Origin: Pseudomonadota bacterium
GTDB taxonomy: Bacteria > Myxococcota > Myxococcia > Myxococcales > Myxococcaceae
Assembly (NCBI GenBank): GCA_023424585.1
Contig: JAFADT010000169.1
Location: 1 to 19,870 of the forward strand
Length of the DNA: 19,870 nucleotides
Direction: 5' to 3'
Below, piece by piece: positions 7,710 to 15,649 of the stretch. The notes beneath the pieces were generated by a model that was given only the letters and a program-made list of their open reading frames with translations, was not told where the DNA came from and did not search any database. How positions within the stretch are numbered: the first letter of the stretch is position 1; each line of letters opens with the position of its first letter. The position numbers and the translations under genes are program-made.

Positions 7710-10100
7710 ATGTGTCGCGCACTGCTCGGCCTCTTCTGTGCCCTGGCCCTCGCCTCGTGCATGCCTGTGCTGGAAGGACAGGACTACCACCTCGAGGGTC
7801 AGGAGGTGCGGCTTACCCTGCTCCATACCTCTGACATCCACTCGCGCCTCATCCCGTACGACTTCACCCCGCTGAAGACGGACCAGGACCTGGAGCTCAT
7901 CCCGGAGGCCGGTCCCTTCGGTGGCGCCACGCGCATCGCGTCCATCCTCAAGCGCGAGCGCAAGAAGGGCGACCGCATCCTGCACCTGGACTCCGGTGAC
8001 TGCTTCCAGGGCGCGCCCATCTTCAACGTGAACACGGGCGAGGCGGAGTTCCGCTTCCTCTCCGAGCAGCACCTGGACGCCGCCGTGGTGGGCAACCACG
8101 AGTTCGACGCCGGCGCGCTCAACTTCACCCAGAAGGCGCGCGACTTCGCCAACTTCCCGCTCCTGGCCGCCAACTACTACTGGGACGACCCGAAGACGAC
8201 GGGCACCAACGGCACCGCCAAGGTGACCAACCCCTACACCATCAAGACGGTGAAGGGCCTGCGGGTGGGCGTCATCGGCATGGCGAACATCTCGTCGCTC
8301 AACTCCATCGTGGAGGGCGGCAACAGCATGCAGGTGACGCCGCTGGAGCAGAACGAGGCCGCGCGCTCCTACGTGGAGCTGCTGCGCCCGGTGACGGACC
8401 TGATCGTCATCGTCAGCCACCTGGGCCTCACCGAGGACCAGGATCTCATCCAGGGCTACGAGGCCTATTACGAGTATGGCCGCGCCCGGCCCTTCATCGA
8501 GCGCGAGCACGACGCCTGGAAGGTGCTGGAGTGGTTCGGCCCCGAGGGCAACGACAAGTCGGTGGTGCGCGTGCACATCGCGGGCGTCAGCGGCATGGAC
8601 GTGGTGCTGGGCGGCCACCTGCACGTGGTGCTCAACCCGCCGCAGCTCGTCACGGACCCCAGCGGCCGCAAGGTCGTGCTGTCGCACTCGGGCGCGTTCG
8701 CCAAGTACGTGGGCCGCCTGGAGCTGGTCGTGAAGATGCCGCAGCACCTGGGCGAGGGCGAGGGCGCCGAGGTCATCAGCCAGGACTACCACGCGTTCCC
8801 GGTGGACGGCCTCTGGTGCAACGAGGCGATGCGCAAGTACCGCTTCGACGACGACATCTTCTGGGACCCGGGCGAGTTCATCAACGCGCCGGGCGTGCGC
8901 GAGGCCATCGCCGAGTGCGGCCGCCAGGAGGACGCGCAGACCACGGACCTGCTCATCCCGTACCTGCTGGGCATGGACGTGAAGCTGCAGCTCACCTCCA
9001 TCTTCTCCTACGCCCCGGTGGACGTGCAGCGGCGCAACAACTCCAGCGGCGGTGACTCGCCGCTGGGCAACATCGCCGCGGACTCCATGCGCAAGCGCAA
9101 CCGCGTGGAGGCGGAGATGGCGCTCACCAACAGCCTGGGCATCCGCGACAACCTCTACGCGGGCGTCGTCACGCAGGAGTCGATGTTCAACGTGTTCCCG
9201 TTCGAGAACACCATCAACATCATGTACCTGTCCGGCGTGGAGATGCAGGAGATGTTCGACTTCGTCACCGAGCGCTCCGCGGAGCGCGGGTGCGTGAGCC
9301 AGGCGCAGATCTCCGGCGCGCGCTTCACCATGGACTGCGCCCAGGTGCAGCTCAACGACCTGCGCATCGCGTGCACCCCGGCCACGGTGCAGCAGGACTG
9401 CCCCCAGGAGAACCGCGAGGGCCACGCGCAGTGGCAGTGCCTGGAGGACACCAGCGGTTCGCGCTGCTGGGCGCACCCGGGCGTCGACATCGAGATCAAC
9501 GGCAAGCCGCTGGACACCAACGGCACGTACAAGATCGCGGTGAACGACTACATCGCCAAGGGCGGGTCCGGCTTCACGGTGCTCAAGCGCAACACCACGC
9601 GCATCGAGACGAACATCAGCCTGCGCGACTCGCTCATCGGCTACATGCAGGGCTTCTGCACCTGCGACGACATGCTCAACGGCCGCGAGACCTCCAGCAA
9701 CGGCACGCGCTGCGGGTCGCTGGTCAACGGCAAGTGGACGGTGGATGAGAAGACGCTGAACTCCTGCAAGGTGTCCAAGGCCTTCGAGGACGCGCTCAAC
9801 AACCAGGTGGGCAGCTGCTCCTGCCTGGACATCCTCAACGTGCCCGCGGACGCCGCCAAGCAGCAGCAGGCCATGGCGCAGTGCGGCCTGCCGGACACGA
9901 CGAAGGAGGCGGCCCTCGCGCAGTGCGCGCTGCCGCAGGGCCCGTCCACCGGCCGCTGCACCTGCCGCGACCTGCTGACGGGCGGCAACCCCACCTGCGG
10001 AACGGTGACGAGCCAGCTGCGGACGTTCTGTGAGAGACCCACGGCCATGCCCATCGCGAACGCCATCGAGGATGGCCGCATCGGGCGGAGGGTGAAGTGA
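7710..10100 (+). CDS. Lipoprotein 5'-nucleotidase/metallophosphatase with Cys-rich C-terminal extension
   Basis: This 796-residue enzyme probably removes phosphate from nucleotides or related esters at the cell envelope. A signal peptide ends in a lipobox LAS-Cys17. The calcineurin-like metallophosphatase domain shows SDIH (Asp42, His44), SGD (Asp97), GNHEFD (Asn129, His130), SHLG (His237) and GGHLH (His303, His305), the usual dimetal ligands. The 5'-nucleotidase C-terminal domain follows, with NSLGIRDN (474-481), FPFENT (496-501) and KGGSGF (617-622) for nucleoside binding. A Cys-rich insert lies at about 543-586. The last ~145 residues are an unusual extension with three CxCxD modules starting at Cys650, Cys703 and Cys750. 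The stop codon overlaps the next start (TGATG). UshA/YfkN-type enzymes are the nearest relatives. True substrate and leaflet are unknown. Confidence 0.92.
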   Translation: MCRALLGLFCALALASCMPVLEGQDYHLEGQEVRLTLLHTSDIHSRLIPYDFTPLKTDQDLELIPEAGPFGGATRIASILKRERKKGDRILHLDSGDCFQGAPIFNVNTGEAEFRFLSEQHLDAAVVGNHEFDAGALNFTQKARDFANFPLLAANYYWDDPKTTGTNGTAKVTNPYTIKTVKGLRVGVIGMANISSLNSIVEGGNSMQVTPLEQNEAARSYVELLRPVTDLIVIVSHLGLTEDQDLIQGYEAYYEYGRARPFIEREHDAWKVLEWFGPEGNDKSVVRVHIAGVSGMDVVLGGHLHVVLNPPQLVTDPSGRKVVLSHSGAFAKYVGRLELVVKMPQHLGEGEGAEVISQDYHAFPVDGLWCNEAMRKYRFDDDIFWDPGEFINAPGVREAIAECGRQEDAQTTDLLIPYLLGMDVKLQLTSIFSYAPVDVQRRNNSSGGDSPLGNIAADSMRKRNRVEAEMALTNSLGIRDNLYAGVVTQESMFNVFPFENTINIMYLSGVEMQEMFDFVTERSAERGCVSQAQISGARFTMDCAQVQLNDLRIACTPATVQQDCPQENREGHAQWQCLEDTSGSRCWAHPGVDIEINGKPLDTNGTYKIAVNDYIAKGGSGFTVLKRNTTRIETNISLRDSLIGYMQGFCTCDDMLNGRETSSNGTRCGSLVNGKWTVDEKTLNSCKVSKAFEDALNNQVGSCSCLDILNVPADAAKQQQAMAQCGLPDTTKEAALAQCALPQGPSTGRCTCRDLLTGGNPTCGTVTSQLRTFCERPTAMPIANAIEDGRIGRRVK
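10087..10091 (+). promoter_or_regulatory. Ribosome binding site for the Cys-rich lipoprotein gene
   Basis: GGAGG lies inside the last codons of the phosphatase gene, 8 bases before ATG at 10100. It favours that ATG over the GTG at 10097 and supports translational coupling. Confidence 0.8.
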
Positions 10101-12085
10101 TGAAGCGGCTCTTCCTGCTGTCCACGCTGGCCCTGGCGGCCGGCTGTTACACGAAGGAGTCCGAGGCCCCCACCGGCCTCACCTCGTTCCGCGTGGAGGT
10201 GACCGGCATCACCACCGGCGACTCCAGCGCGGCGCCGCTGCCGGTGGTGAACGCGTGCGCCGCGAAGTACGGCAACGACCAGGCGGCGGTGCCGCAGGAG
10301 CTGCGCGGCACGGCGGACTGCCCCTACACCCTGCCCCGCACGGACGTGGACATCACCCTGTCCATCACCGCGCTGGACAGCACGGGCGGGGAGATGACGT
10401 CCTTCAACGGGCCGGTGTCCTTCCGGGTCATCCCGGGCGACCTCACCGGTGACTACAGCATGCGCTGGGCGCAGCTCACCAACGGCAAGGGCACCGGCAG
10501 CGTGCGCGTGGCCCACCTGTACGGCGAGACGCACGTCTGGGTGCAGGACCAGGACCTGGAGCTGGACTACGCGGACGGCGGCGTCGTGGGCGACCTGTCC
10601 CAGCTGCCGCAGCAGCCGGCCACGCGCACCTACGCGACGGGCCTGTCCCCTACCATCCGGTTCGAGGAGCCCTCCCTGGCGACCATCAACACGCCGGAGG
10701 GCGGCTCGGAGACGAGCGTCTTCATCAAGCAGTTCATGCGCGTGGGCCGCAACCCGGAGGCCGGCGAGCCGCTGACGCAGAACTGCAGCGACCCGTCCGA
10801 CCCCAACAACGGCAAGCAGATGATGCTGCTGGTGACGGGCACGGACTCCAGCGGCTTCTACGTCACGGACATGACGGCCTGCCGCGTGCTGGAGAAGAGC
10901 GTCCCCGGCGCCAACATCCAGACCGCGGAGCCGGACGGCTACAACCCGGGCCGCTTCAACAGCATCTACATCTACAACTACTCCTTCCCGGAGGGCCTGG
11001 ACTCCGGCGACCTGCTCTGGACGCTGTCCGGCACGGTGGCCGAGTTCACCAACACCACGCAGATGAGCTTCCCCGCGTGGACGCTGCGGGAGAACGTGCG
11101 CCTGCTGCCGCAGGACCAGTGGAACAAGTACCTGGACCAGGTGCCGCCCGTGGAGGTCAACGGCCGGCTGTGCGGCTACAGCGCGTCGCCGTACCTGGAC
11201 GACATCCTGTGCGGCTACAGCTACAAGAACTACAAGATGGAGAGCCTGGAGTCGTCGCTGGTGAAGCTGCGCCGGGTGAAGTTCCCCAAGGTGTTCCGCA
11301 ACTGCGACGCCAACGGCAACAACGAGATGCCCATGTTCTGCCCGGTGGGCAGCGGCACGTCGCGCAGCTGGCAGAACTGCTTCGAGGAGCCGCCGGATGA
11401 TCCGGACCTGCCGGAGCGCCAGTGCGTCATCGACTGCACGCTGGGCATCGGCGAGTACGAGGGCACCATCTGCGCGGAGAAGACGACCTTCACGAACTAC
11501 GGTCAGTTCGTGGTGGAGATGAACCCCCTGGGCCCCGCGGCCCTGGGCATGGACGAGTCCGTCCCCAACCGCATCATGGGCGTCACGGTGGGCACCACGT
11601 CCGTCAAGCCGTCGAAGACGCTGCCCCAGGGCTACCGCCTGAACATCCTCTGCGACCAGCCGGTGCGCGCGCGCTTCGGCACGGACAGCGTCACCGTGGA
11701 CCAGACGGGCACGCTCATCCCGGCGAACAGCCTCTACGAGTACACCCTGAAGGGCTCCGAGGTGACGGTCGCGCTGGTGCGCGACGCCGCCGCCACGGCC
11801 AACGCCAGCTGCAAGGTGGCGCCGGACACGCGCTCGCGCATCAGCCTGCAGATCAAGGACGCGGTGCCGGACCTCAATCCGGACTGCAACGAGAACGACG
11901 CCGACGCCGCGAAGGCGCTCCAGTGCAAGCAGCTGCGGGCGGCCACCTTCGACGTCGTGGGCCACCTGAAGCACGTGGGTCCCGCGCGTCCGCGCTGGAA
12001 CGTCCTGCCGCGAGACCAGGACGACATGTGCTGCTACCCCGGGCCCGGGATGGAGTGCCCGAAGCCCATCAAGCCGTGCCCGTAG
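10100..12085 (+). CDS. Large Cys-rich lipoprotein of unknown function
   Basis: This is a 661-residue predicted lipoprotein. The signal peptide MKRLFLLSTLALAAG ends before Cys16, which would be lipidated. I do not recognise the family. The first ~180 residues, with alternating hydrophobic strands (TSFRVEVTGI, VDITLSITALDS, GPVSFRVIPGD), look like a beta-sandwich or Ig-like domain. The rest has 20 further cysteines, an even number that fits disulphide pairing in an oxidising compartment, including a CC pair and CPKPIKPC at the very end. There are no repeats or catalytic motifs I can name. It overlaps the phosphatase gene by one base (TGATG), with GGAGG 8 bases upstream, so the two proteins are probably made together and may form a complex. 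The barrel gene follows after 95 bases. Confidence 0.88.
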   Translation: MKRLFLLSTLALAAGCYTKESEAPTGLTSFRVEVTGITTGDSSAAPLPVVNACAAKYGNDQAAVPQELRGTADCPYTLPRTDVDITLSITALDSTGGEMTSFNGPVSFRVIPGDLTGDYSMRWAQLTNGKGTGSVRVAHLYGETHVWVQDQDLELDYADGGVVGDLSQLPQQPATRTYATGLSPTIRFEEPSLATINTPEGGSETSVFIKQFMRVGRNPEAGEPLTQNCSDPSDPNNGKQMMLLVTGTDSSGFYVTDMTACRVLEKSVPGANIQTAEPDGYNPGRFNSIYIYNYSFPEGLDSGDLLWTLSGTVAEFTNTTQMSFPAWTLRENVRLLPQDQWNKYLDQVPPVEVNGRLCGYSASPYLDDILCGYSYKNYKMESLESSLVKLRRVKFPKVFRNCDANGNNEMPMFCPVGSGTSRSWQNCFEEPPDDPDLPERQCVIDCTLGIGEYEGTICAEKTTFTNYGQFVVEMNPLGPAALGMDESVPNRIMGVTVGTTSVKPSKTLPQGYRLNILCDQPVRARFGTDSVTVDQTGTLIPANSLYEYTLKGSEVTVALVRDAAATANASCKVAPDTRSRISLQIKDAVPDLNPDCNENDADAAKALQCKQLRAATFDVVGHLKHVGPARPRWNVLPRDQDDMCCYPGPGMECPKPIKPCP

Positions 12086-12114
12086 TCATCCACCACCTTT
12101 GAGCAGTCGCATTC

Positions 12115-12139
12115 GCGCCCCGGCTCACCGCCGGGGCGC
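12115..12139 (+). terminator. Strong intercistronic hairpin upstream of the barrel gene
   Basis: GCGCCCCGGC (12115-12124) and GCCGGGGCGC (12130-12139) form a perfect 10-base stem with loop TCACC, 30 bases after the lipoprotein stop. No T-run follows, so it may be a partial terminator, an attenuator or an mRNA stabiliser. Confidence 0.5.
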
Positions 12140-12146
12140 AGGGAGG

Positions 12147-12167
12147 AGCGGTCTCCCCCGGACCGCT
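12147..12167 (+). promoter_or_regulatory. Second hairpin next to the barrel gene ribosome site
   Basis: AGCGGTC (12147-12153) pairs with GACCGCT (12161-12167) around a 7-base loop. It ends five bases before GGAGGG at 12172. An alternative pairing, GGGAG (12141-12145) with CTCCC (12153-12157), competes with it. The position suggests an effect on translation of the next gene, which is inference. Confidence 0.4.
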
Positions 12168-12171
12168 TCCT

Positions 12172-12177
12172 GGAGGG
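12172..12177 (+). promoter_or_regulatory. Ribosome binding site for the TTG-started barrel gene
   Basis: GGAGGG lies three bases before TTG at 12181, a short spacing. It supports TTG as the start because only this start gives a complete signal peptide. Confidence 0.65.
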
Positions 12178-12180
12178 ACA

Positions 12181-13713
12181 TTGAAAACGTTGCAGACCCT
12201 GGCCCTGGCGGGCCTGACAACCCTTTCCGCGCCCGCTTGGGCCGGAGACTTCGTGGACACCCGTCTGTCGTTCGTCTTCGCGGACGACAACGTGCTCGCG
12301 GGCGCGGGAGAGACCACTCCCAACAGCCCCAACGCGCGGTTTGGCGCGGGCAACCAGAACACGCAGTTCTACGACAACTTCAACACCAAGTTCTCCGGCT
12401 TCGAGTCGCTGTCGAACGTCGTGCTCTACAAGCGCATGCCGGCGTTCTTCGAGGGCCTCACCACGGAGGCGGCCCTCACGCTGCTGGTGCTGGAGCGGCC
12501 GTCGGGCGGCGTCGACATCCTGGACAACTCCAGCTATGTGCGCCTGAACTACCAGCCGCCGGGCTGGGGTGAGAAGGAAGGCATCTCGCTCACCGGCTTC
12601 CCGGTGTCCGCGGACCGCTTCCGGCTGGGCTACGCGTACCGCATCTCCTGGGGCGGCAGCTCCATCTTCACCAACCGCGCCACGGCGGCGGGCGTGCCGG
12701 GCGCCAAGCTGCAGCTCACGCGCGACCGCTGGTACGCGTACCTGGGCGGCAAGACGGCGCTGGTGCTCAACGACCTCATCCTGGAGCAGGAGACGCTCTA
12801 CGGCGTGATGGCGGGCGCGGGCTGGGACATCCTGGACACGCTGCGCGTGGAGGCCGGCGGCGGCTACTTCCAGAAGGGCATCGTCCCGGGCCTGGCGAAC
12901 CAGTCCATCGAGGCGCCCGTCAACTCCTACGGCGCGTCCGCCCAGGTCGTCTACCACATGGGCGTGCCGGTGGGCACGAGCGTGGACTTCCGGCTCTACA
13001 AGAACGACCCGGAAATCTACCAGCGCTTCTTCGCGCCGGAGCAGTACCCGGGCGGCCTGTCGTACTCCGTCTCGCTGGAGGGCAGCTACCTCACGCAGAC
13101 CCTCCAGGACCCGGACAAGTTCGGCGCCACCAAGTACCAGGGGGCCACGGCGCTGGCCTTCCAGGGCCGCGCGAAGTGGAACCGGTTCCGCTTCAACGCG
13201 CTGGCGCTCGTGCGCAGCCTGTCCTTCATCCAGTTCGACGTGCCGGGCTTCCCGCCGTTCCAGGACTTCCCCACGGGCACCGTGCTGAAGCCGGAAGTCT
13301 TCGGCGCGCTGGGTGTGGACTACAACATCGCGGGCCTGCACCTGACGCCGGGCTTCATCATCGGCGCGCAGCAGCCGGCGTCCTTCCGCAGCCCGGTCCC
13401 GCTCATGGGCGGCAGCAACCCGCCCCCCGCCCTCACGGGCACGCGCACCGTGGTGGTGCGTGACGCGAACCAGCTGAGCATCCTGCCCAGCACCTGCGGC
13501 GGCTCCGGCGCCTGCGAGGCGGAGCTCATCTGGTCCGCCAAGGCCACCTTCCGGTGGGACCTGTCGGAGACGGTCGCGGCGGTGGGCGAGGTCTATTACA
13601 CCTACGACACCAACCGGACCACGTTCGAGGACGACGTGACGGGCATCGCGCAGCCGAACTTCGAGAAGCCGCACGCGCTGGGCTTCAACACGCTGCTCCA
13701 GGCGCGCTTCTAG
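12181..13713 (+). CDS. Beta-barrel outer-membrane protein (TTG start)
   Basis: This 510-residue protein has a classical signal peptide ending SAPAWA, with cleavage before GDF at 22. Many short amphipathic strands follow with alternating hydrophobic and aromatic residues, such as FRLGYAYRISWG and LRVEAGGGYFQKG. The chain ends in LLQARF, a C-terminal Phe typical of barrels folded by the BAM complex. One loop has a small disulphide candidate (Cys439 and Cys445, CGGSGAC). I do not recognise a named porin or transporter family, and there is no plug or TonB box. TTG at 12181 is the start because it completes the signal peptide and has GGAGGG just upstream. It is the third gene of the plus-strand envelope cluster, so it may anchor, export or work with the two lipoproteins. 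Confidence 0.88.
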   Translation: MKTLQTLALAGLTTLSAPAWAGDFVDTRLSFVFADDNVLAGAGETTPNSPNARFGAGNQNTQFYDNFNTKFSGFESLSNVVLYKRMPAFFEGLTTEAALTLLVLERPSGGVDILDNSSYVRLNYQPPGWGEKEGISLTGFPVSADRFRLGYAYRISWGGSSIFTNRATAAGVPGAKLQLTRDRWYAYLGGKTALVLNDLILEQETLYGVMAGAGWDILDTLRVEAGGGYFQKGIVPGLANQSIEAPVNSYGASAQVVYHMGVPVGTSVDFRLYKNDPEIYQRFFAPEQYPGGLSYSVSLEGSYLTQTLQDPDKFGATKYQGATALAFQGRAKWNRFRFNALALVRSLSFIQFDVPGFPPFQDFPTGTVLKPEVFGALGVDYNIAGLHLTPGFIIGAQQPASFRSPVPLMGGSNPPPALTGTRTVVVRDANQLSILPSTCGGSGACEAELIWSAKATFRWDLSETVAAVGEVYYTYDTNRTTFEDDVTGIAQPNFEKPHALGFNTLLQARF

Positions 13714-13743
13714 GCCGCCCGCGCCATTCCCTGTTTCACCGTG

Positions 13744-13770
13744 GGGCCCGCCGTGAAGCACGGCGGGCCC
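13744..13770 (+). terminator. Terminator hairpin after the barrel gene
   Basis: GGGCCCGCCGTG (13744-13755) pairs perfectly with CACGGCGGGCCC (13759-13770) around an AAG loop: a 12-base GC-rich stem 30 bases after the stop, followed by the T-rich TTCGTGTT. It is a likely intrinsic terminator for the plus-strand operon. Confidence 0.7.
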
Positions 13771-13788
13771 TTCGTGTTCCTCCGCCTC

Positions 13789-13810
13789 CGGGCCTCCAGC
13801 GAGAGGCCCG
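13789..13810 (-). terminator. Hairpin immediately after the GspE-like gene
   Basis: CGGGCCTC (13789-13796) pairs with GAGGCCCG (13803-13810) around a 6-base loop, directly abutting the TAG stop at 13811 on the minus strand. No T-run follows on that strand. Its place between convergent genes suggests termination. Confidence 0.5.
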
Positions 13811-15649
13811 CTAGAAGGCGGACGTCATGCGCACCACCTCGTCGAAGGCGGTGAGGCCCTGCGCCAGCTTGCGCACGGCGGCCTCGCGCAGGGTGCGCAT
13901 GCCACCGCGGCGCGCGGCCTGCGCCAGCTGCTCGTAGGGCGCCTCGCGGGCGATGAGCTCACGCACCTCGCGGGTGGTGGAGACGATCTCGAAGACGCCG
14001 GTGCGGCCGGAGAAGCCGGTGCCCCGGCAGCGCACGCACCCCGCGCCCCTGGACAGCTTCACGCCGCCGGGCAGGAGCGGCAGGGGCGCCTGGAGGGCCA
14101 GCAGCTCGTCCGGCGTCAGCACCGCCTCCTCCGCGCAGTGCACGCAGACGCGGCGCAGGAGGCGCTGGGCCATGACGCCCAGGAGGCTCTGCGCCAGGAG
14201 GAAGGCCGGCACGCCCAGGTCCTTCATGCGCGCCACCGCGCCCAGCGCGTCGTTGGTGTGCAGCGTGGAGAGCACCAGGTGGCCGGTGAGCGCGGCCTGG
14301 AGGGCGTTCTCCGCCGTCTCCGCGTCGCGGATCTCGCCCACCATGATGACGTCCGGGTCCTGGCGCAGGATGTGGCGCAGGGCCCCCGCGAAGTCCAGGC
14401 CCACCTTGGGCTGCACCTGCACCTGGTTGAAGGTGTCCCACACCATCTCGATGGGGTCTTCAATGGTGGTGACGTTGACGTCCGGCCCCGCCACCGCCTT
14501 CAGCGCGGAGTAGAGCGTCGTCGTCTTGCCGCTGCCCGTGGGGCCCGTCACCAGGATGAGGCCGTGGGGCTGGTCAATCCAGGACTCGAAGTGGGACTTC
14601 TCGTCCGGCTCGAAGCCCAGCTGGGCGATGTCCTGCACCAGCGTCTCCGGGTCGAAGATGCGGATGACGACCTTCTCGCCGAAGGCGGTGGGCAGCGTGG
14701 AGACGCGCAGCTCCACCTCGCGGCCGTCGCGCTCCGTCTTGATGCGGCCGTCCTGGGGGCGGCGCTTCTCGGAGATGTCGATGCGCGCCAGCATCTTCAC
14801 TCGCGACACGATGGGCGGGTGCACCGGCGCGGGCAGCGTGTAGACCGGGTGCAGCACACCGTCGATGCGCAGCCGCACCACGGCGGTGGCCCGCTTGGGC
14901 TCGATGTGGATGTCCGACGCGCGGTTGTCGAACGCGTAGCGCAGGAGGTAGTCCACCGCCTGCACCACCGGCCGGTCCGACGCCTCCAGCTCCTGGGTGC
15001 CGCTGAGCGACACCAGCTGCTCGAAGTTGGCGATCTGCGACTGCGCGTCGCCGAAGTCGTCCGCGGCCCTGGCCAGCGTCTTCTTGAAGCCGTAGATGTC
15101 CGCGATGGAGCGCAGGATGTCCGTCTTCGCGGACAGCACGGGCTCCACCGGCACGCCGGTGAGGCGGTGGAAGGACTCGAAGAGCTCGCGGTCGAAGGGG
15201 TTGGCCACCGCCACGCGCAGCCGCCCCTGTTCGGTGCGCTCCAGGGGCAGCAGCACGTGCTTCTGCGCGTAGGGCCGGGACACCGTGCGGGTGGCCAGCG
15301 CCATGTCCATCTTCAGCGGATCCAGCTTCCGGTAGGGCAGCCCCGCGGCGTGCGCGGCCGCCTCCGTGACGCGGTCCTCGTCCAGCACGCCCCGCCCGCC
15401 CGGCGCGGGAATCTGGAACGCCGCCACCAGCTCCACGGGCGACACGTCATAGCGGGCCGCGTCCTTGCCCGTGCCGCCCTGCGCCTTGAGGACGCGGGCG
15501 CGCGCGCTGGGCTCCCTCGCCAGCACCTCCTGCGCCTGCTGCGGGGACAGCAGGCGCTGGGACACCAGGGCTTCCAGGAGGAAGCCCAGGGTGAAGTCCG
15601 TGGCGCCGCGCGAGGGGCCGCTGCTTCCGGGGGGGGCCGCCTGGGTCAC
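13811..15649 (-). CDS. gspE: GspE/PulE-type secretion ATPase
   Basis: This 612-residue hexameric ATPase type powers type II secretion or type IV pilus-like assembly from the cytoplasmic face. An N-terminal GspE/PilB-type domain (about 15-190) is followed by the ATPase core: RASDIHIEP (243-251), Walker A GPTGSGKTT (369-377, Lys375), Asp box IEDPIE (396-401), Walker B DPDVIMVGEIRD (431-442) and His box TGHLVLSTLHTND (455-467). A zinc-type Cys4 (Cys502, Cys505, Cys538, Cys541) is the mark of GspE/PilB rather than PilT. GTG at 15649 is the start, with GAGGA 4 bases upstream; the frame is open further upstream, but that part is only a shadow of the neighbouring gene. It overlaps the MYXO-CTERM gene by GTGA. 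No other secretion genes are present. PilB-like and GspE2-like roles are alternatives. Confidence 0.93.
   Translation of the reverse strand: MTQAAPPGSSGPSRGATDFTLGFLLEALVSQRLLSPQQAQEVLAREPSARARVLKAQGGTGKDAARYDVSPVELVAAFQIPAPGGRGVLDEDRVTEAAAHAAGLPYRKLDPLKMDMALATRTVSRPYAQKHVLLPLERTEQGRLRVAVANPFDRELFESFHRLTGVPVEPVLSAKTDILRSIADIYGFKKTLARAADDFGDAQSQIANFEQLVSLSGTQELEASDRPVVQAVDYLLRYAFDNRASDIHIEPKRATAVVRLRIDGVLHPVYTLPAPVHPPIVSRVKMLARIDISEKRRPQDGRIKTERDGREVELRVSTLPTAFGEKVVIRIFDPETLVQDIAQLGFEPDEKSHFESWIDQPHGLILVTGPTGSGKTTTLYSALKAVAGPDVNVTTIEDPIEMVWDTFNQVQVQPKVGLDFAGALRHILRQDPDVIMVGEIRDAETAENALQAALTGHLVLSTLHTNDALGAVARMKDLGVPAFLLAQSLLGVMAQRLLRRVCVHCAEEAVLTPDELLALQAPLPLLPGGVKLSRGAGCVRCRGTGFSGRTGVFEIVSTTREVRELIAREAPYEQLAQAARRGGMRTLREAAVRKLAQGLTAFDEVVRMTSAF

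Noticed and set aside
7671..11974. Minus-strand open frames of about 600 and 780 codons opposite the phosphatase and lipoprotein genes
   Set aside because: Low-complexity His/Arg/Val-rich translations with no ribosome site. The plus-strand frame has clear metallophosphatase motifs and lipoboxes.
13714..13810. Possible small RNA gene in the convergent gap
   Set aside because: The two hairpins are explained by termination of the two converging genes, and no promoter is visible.
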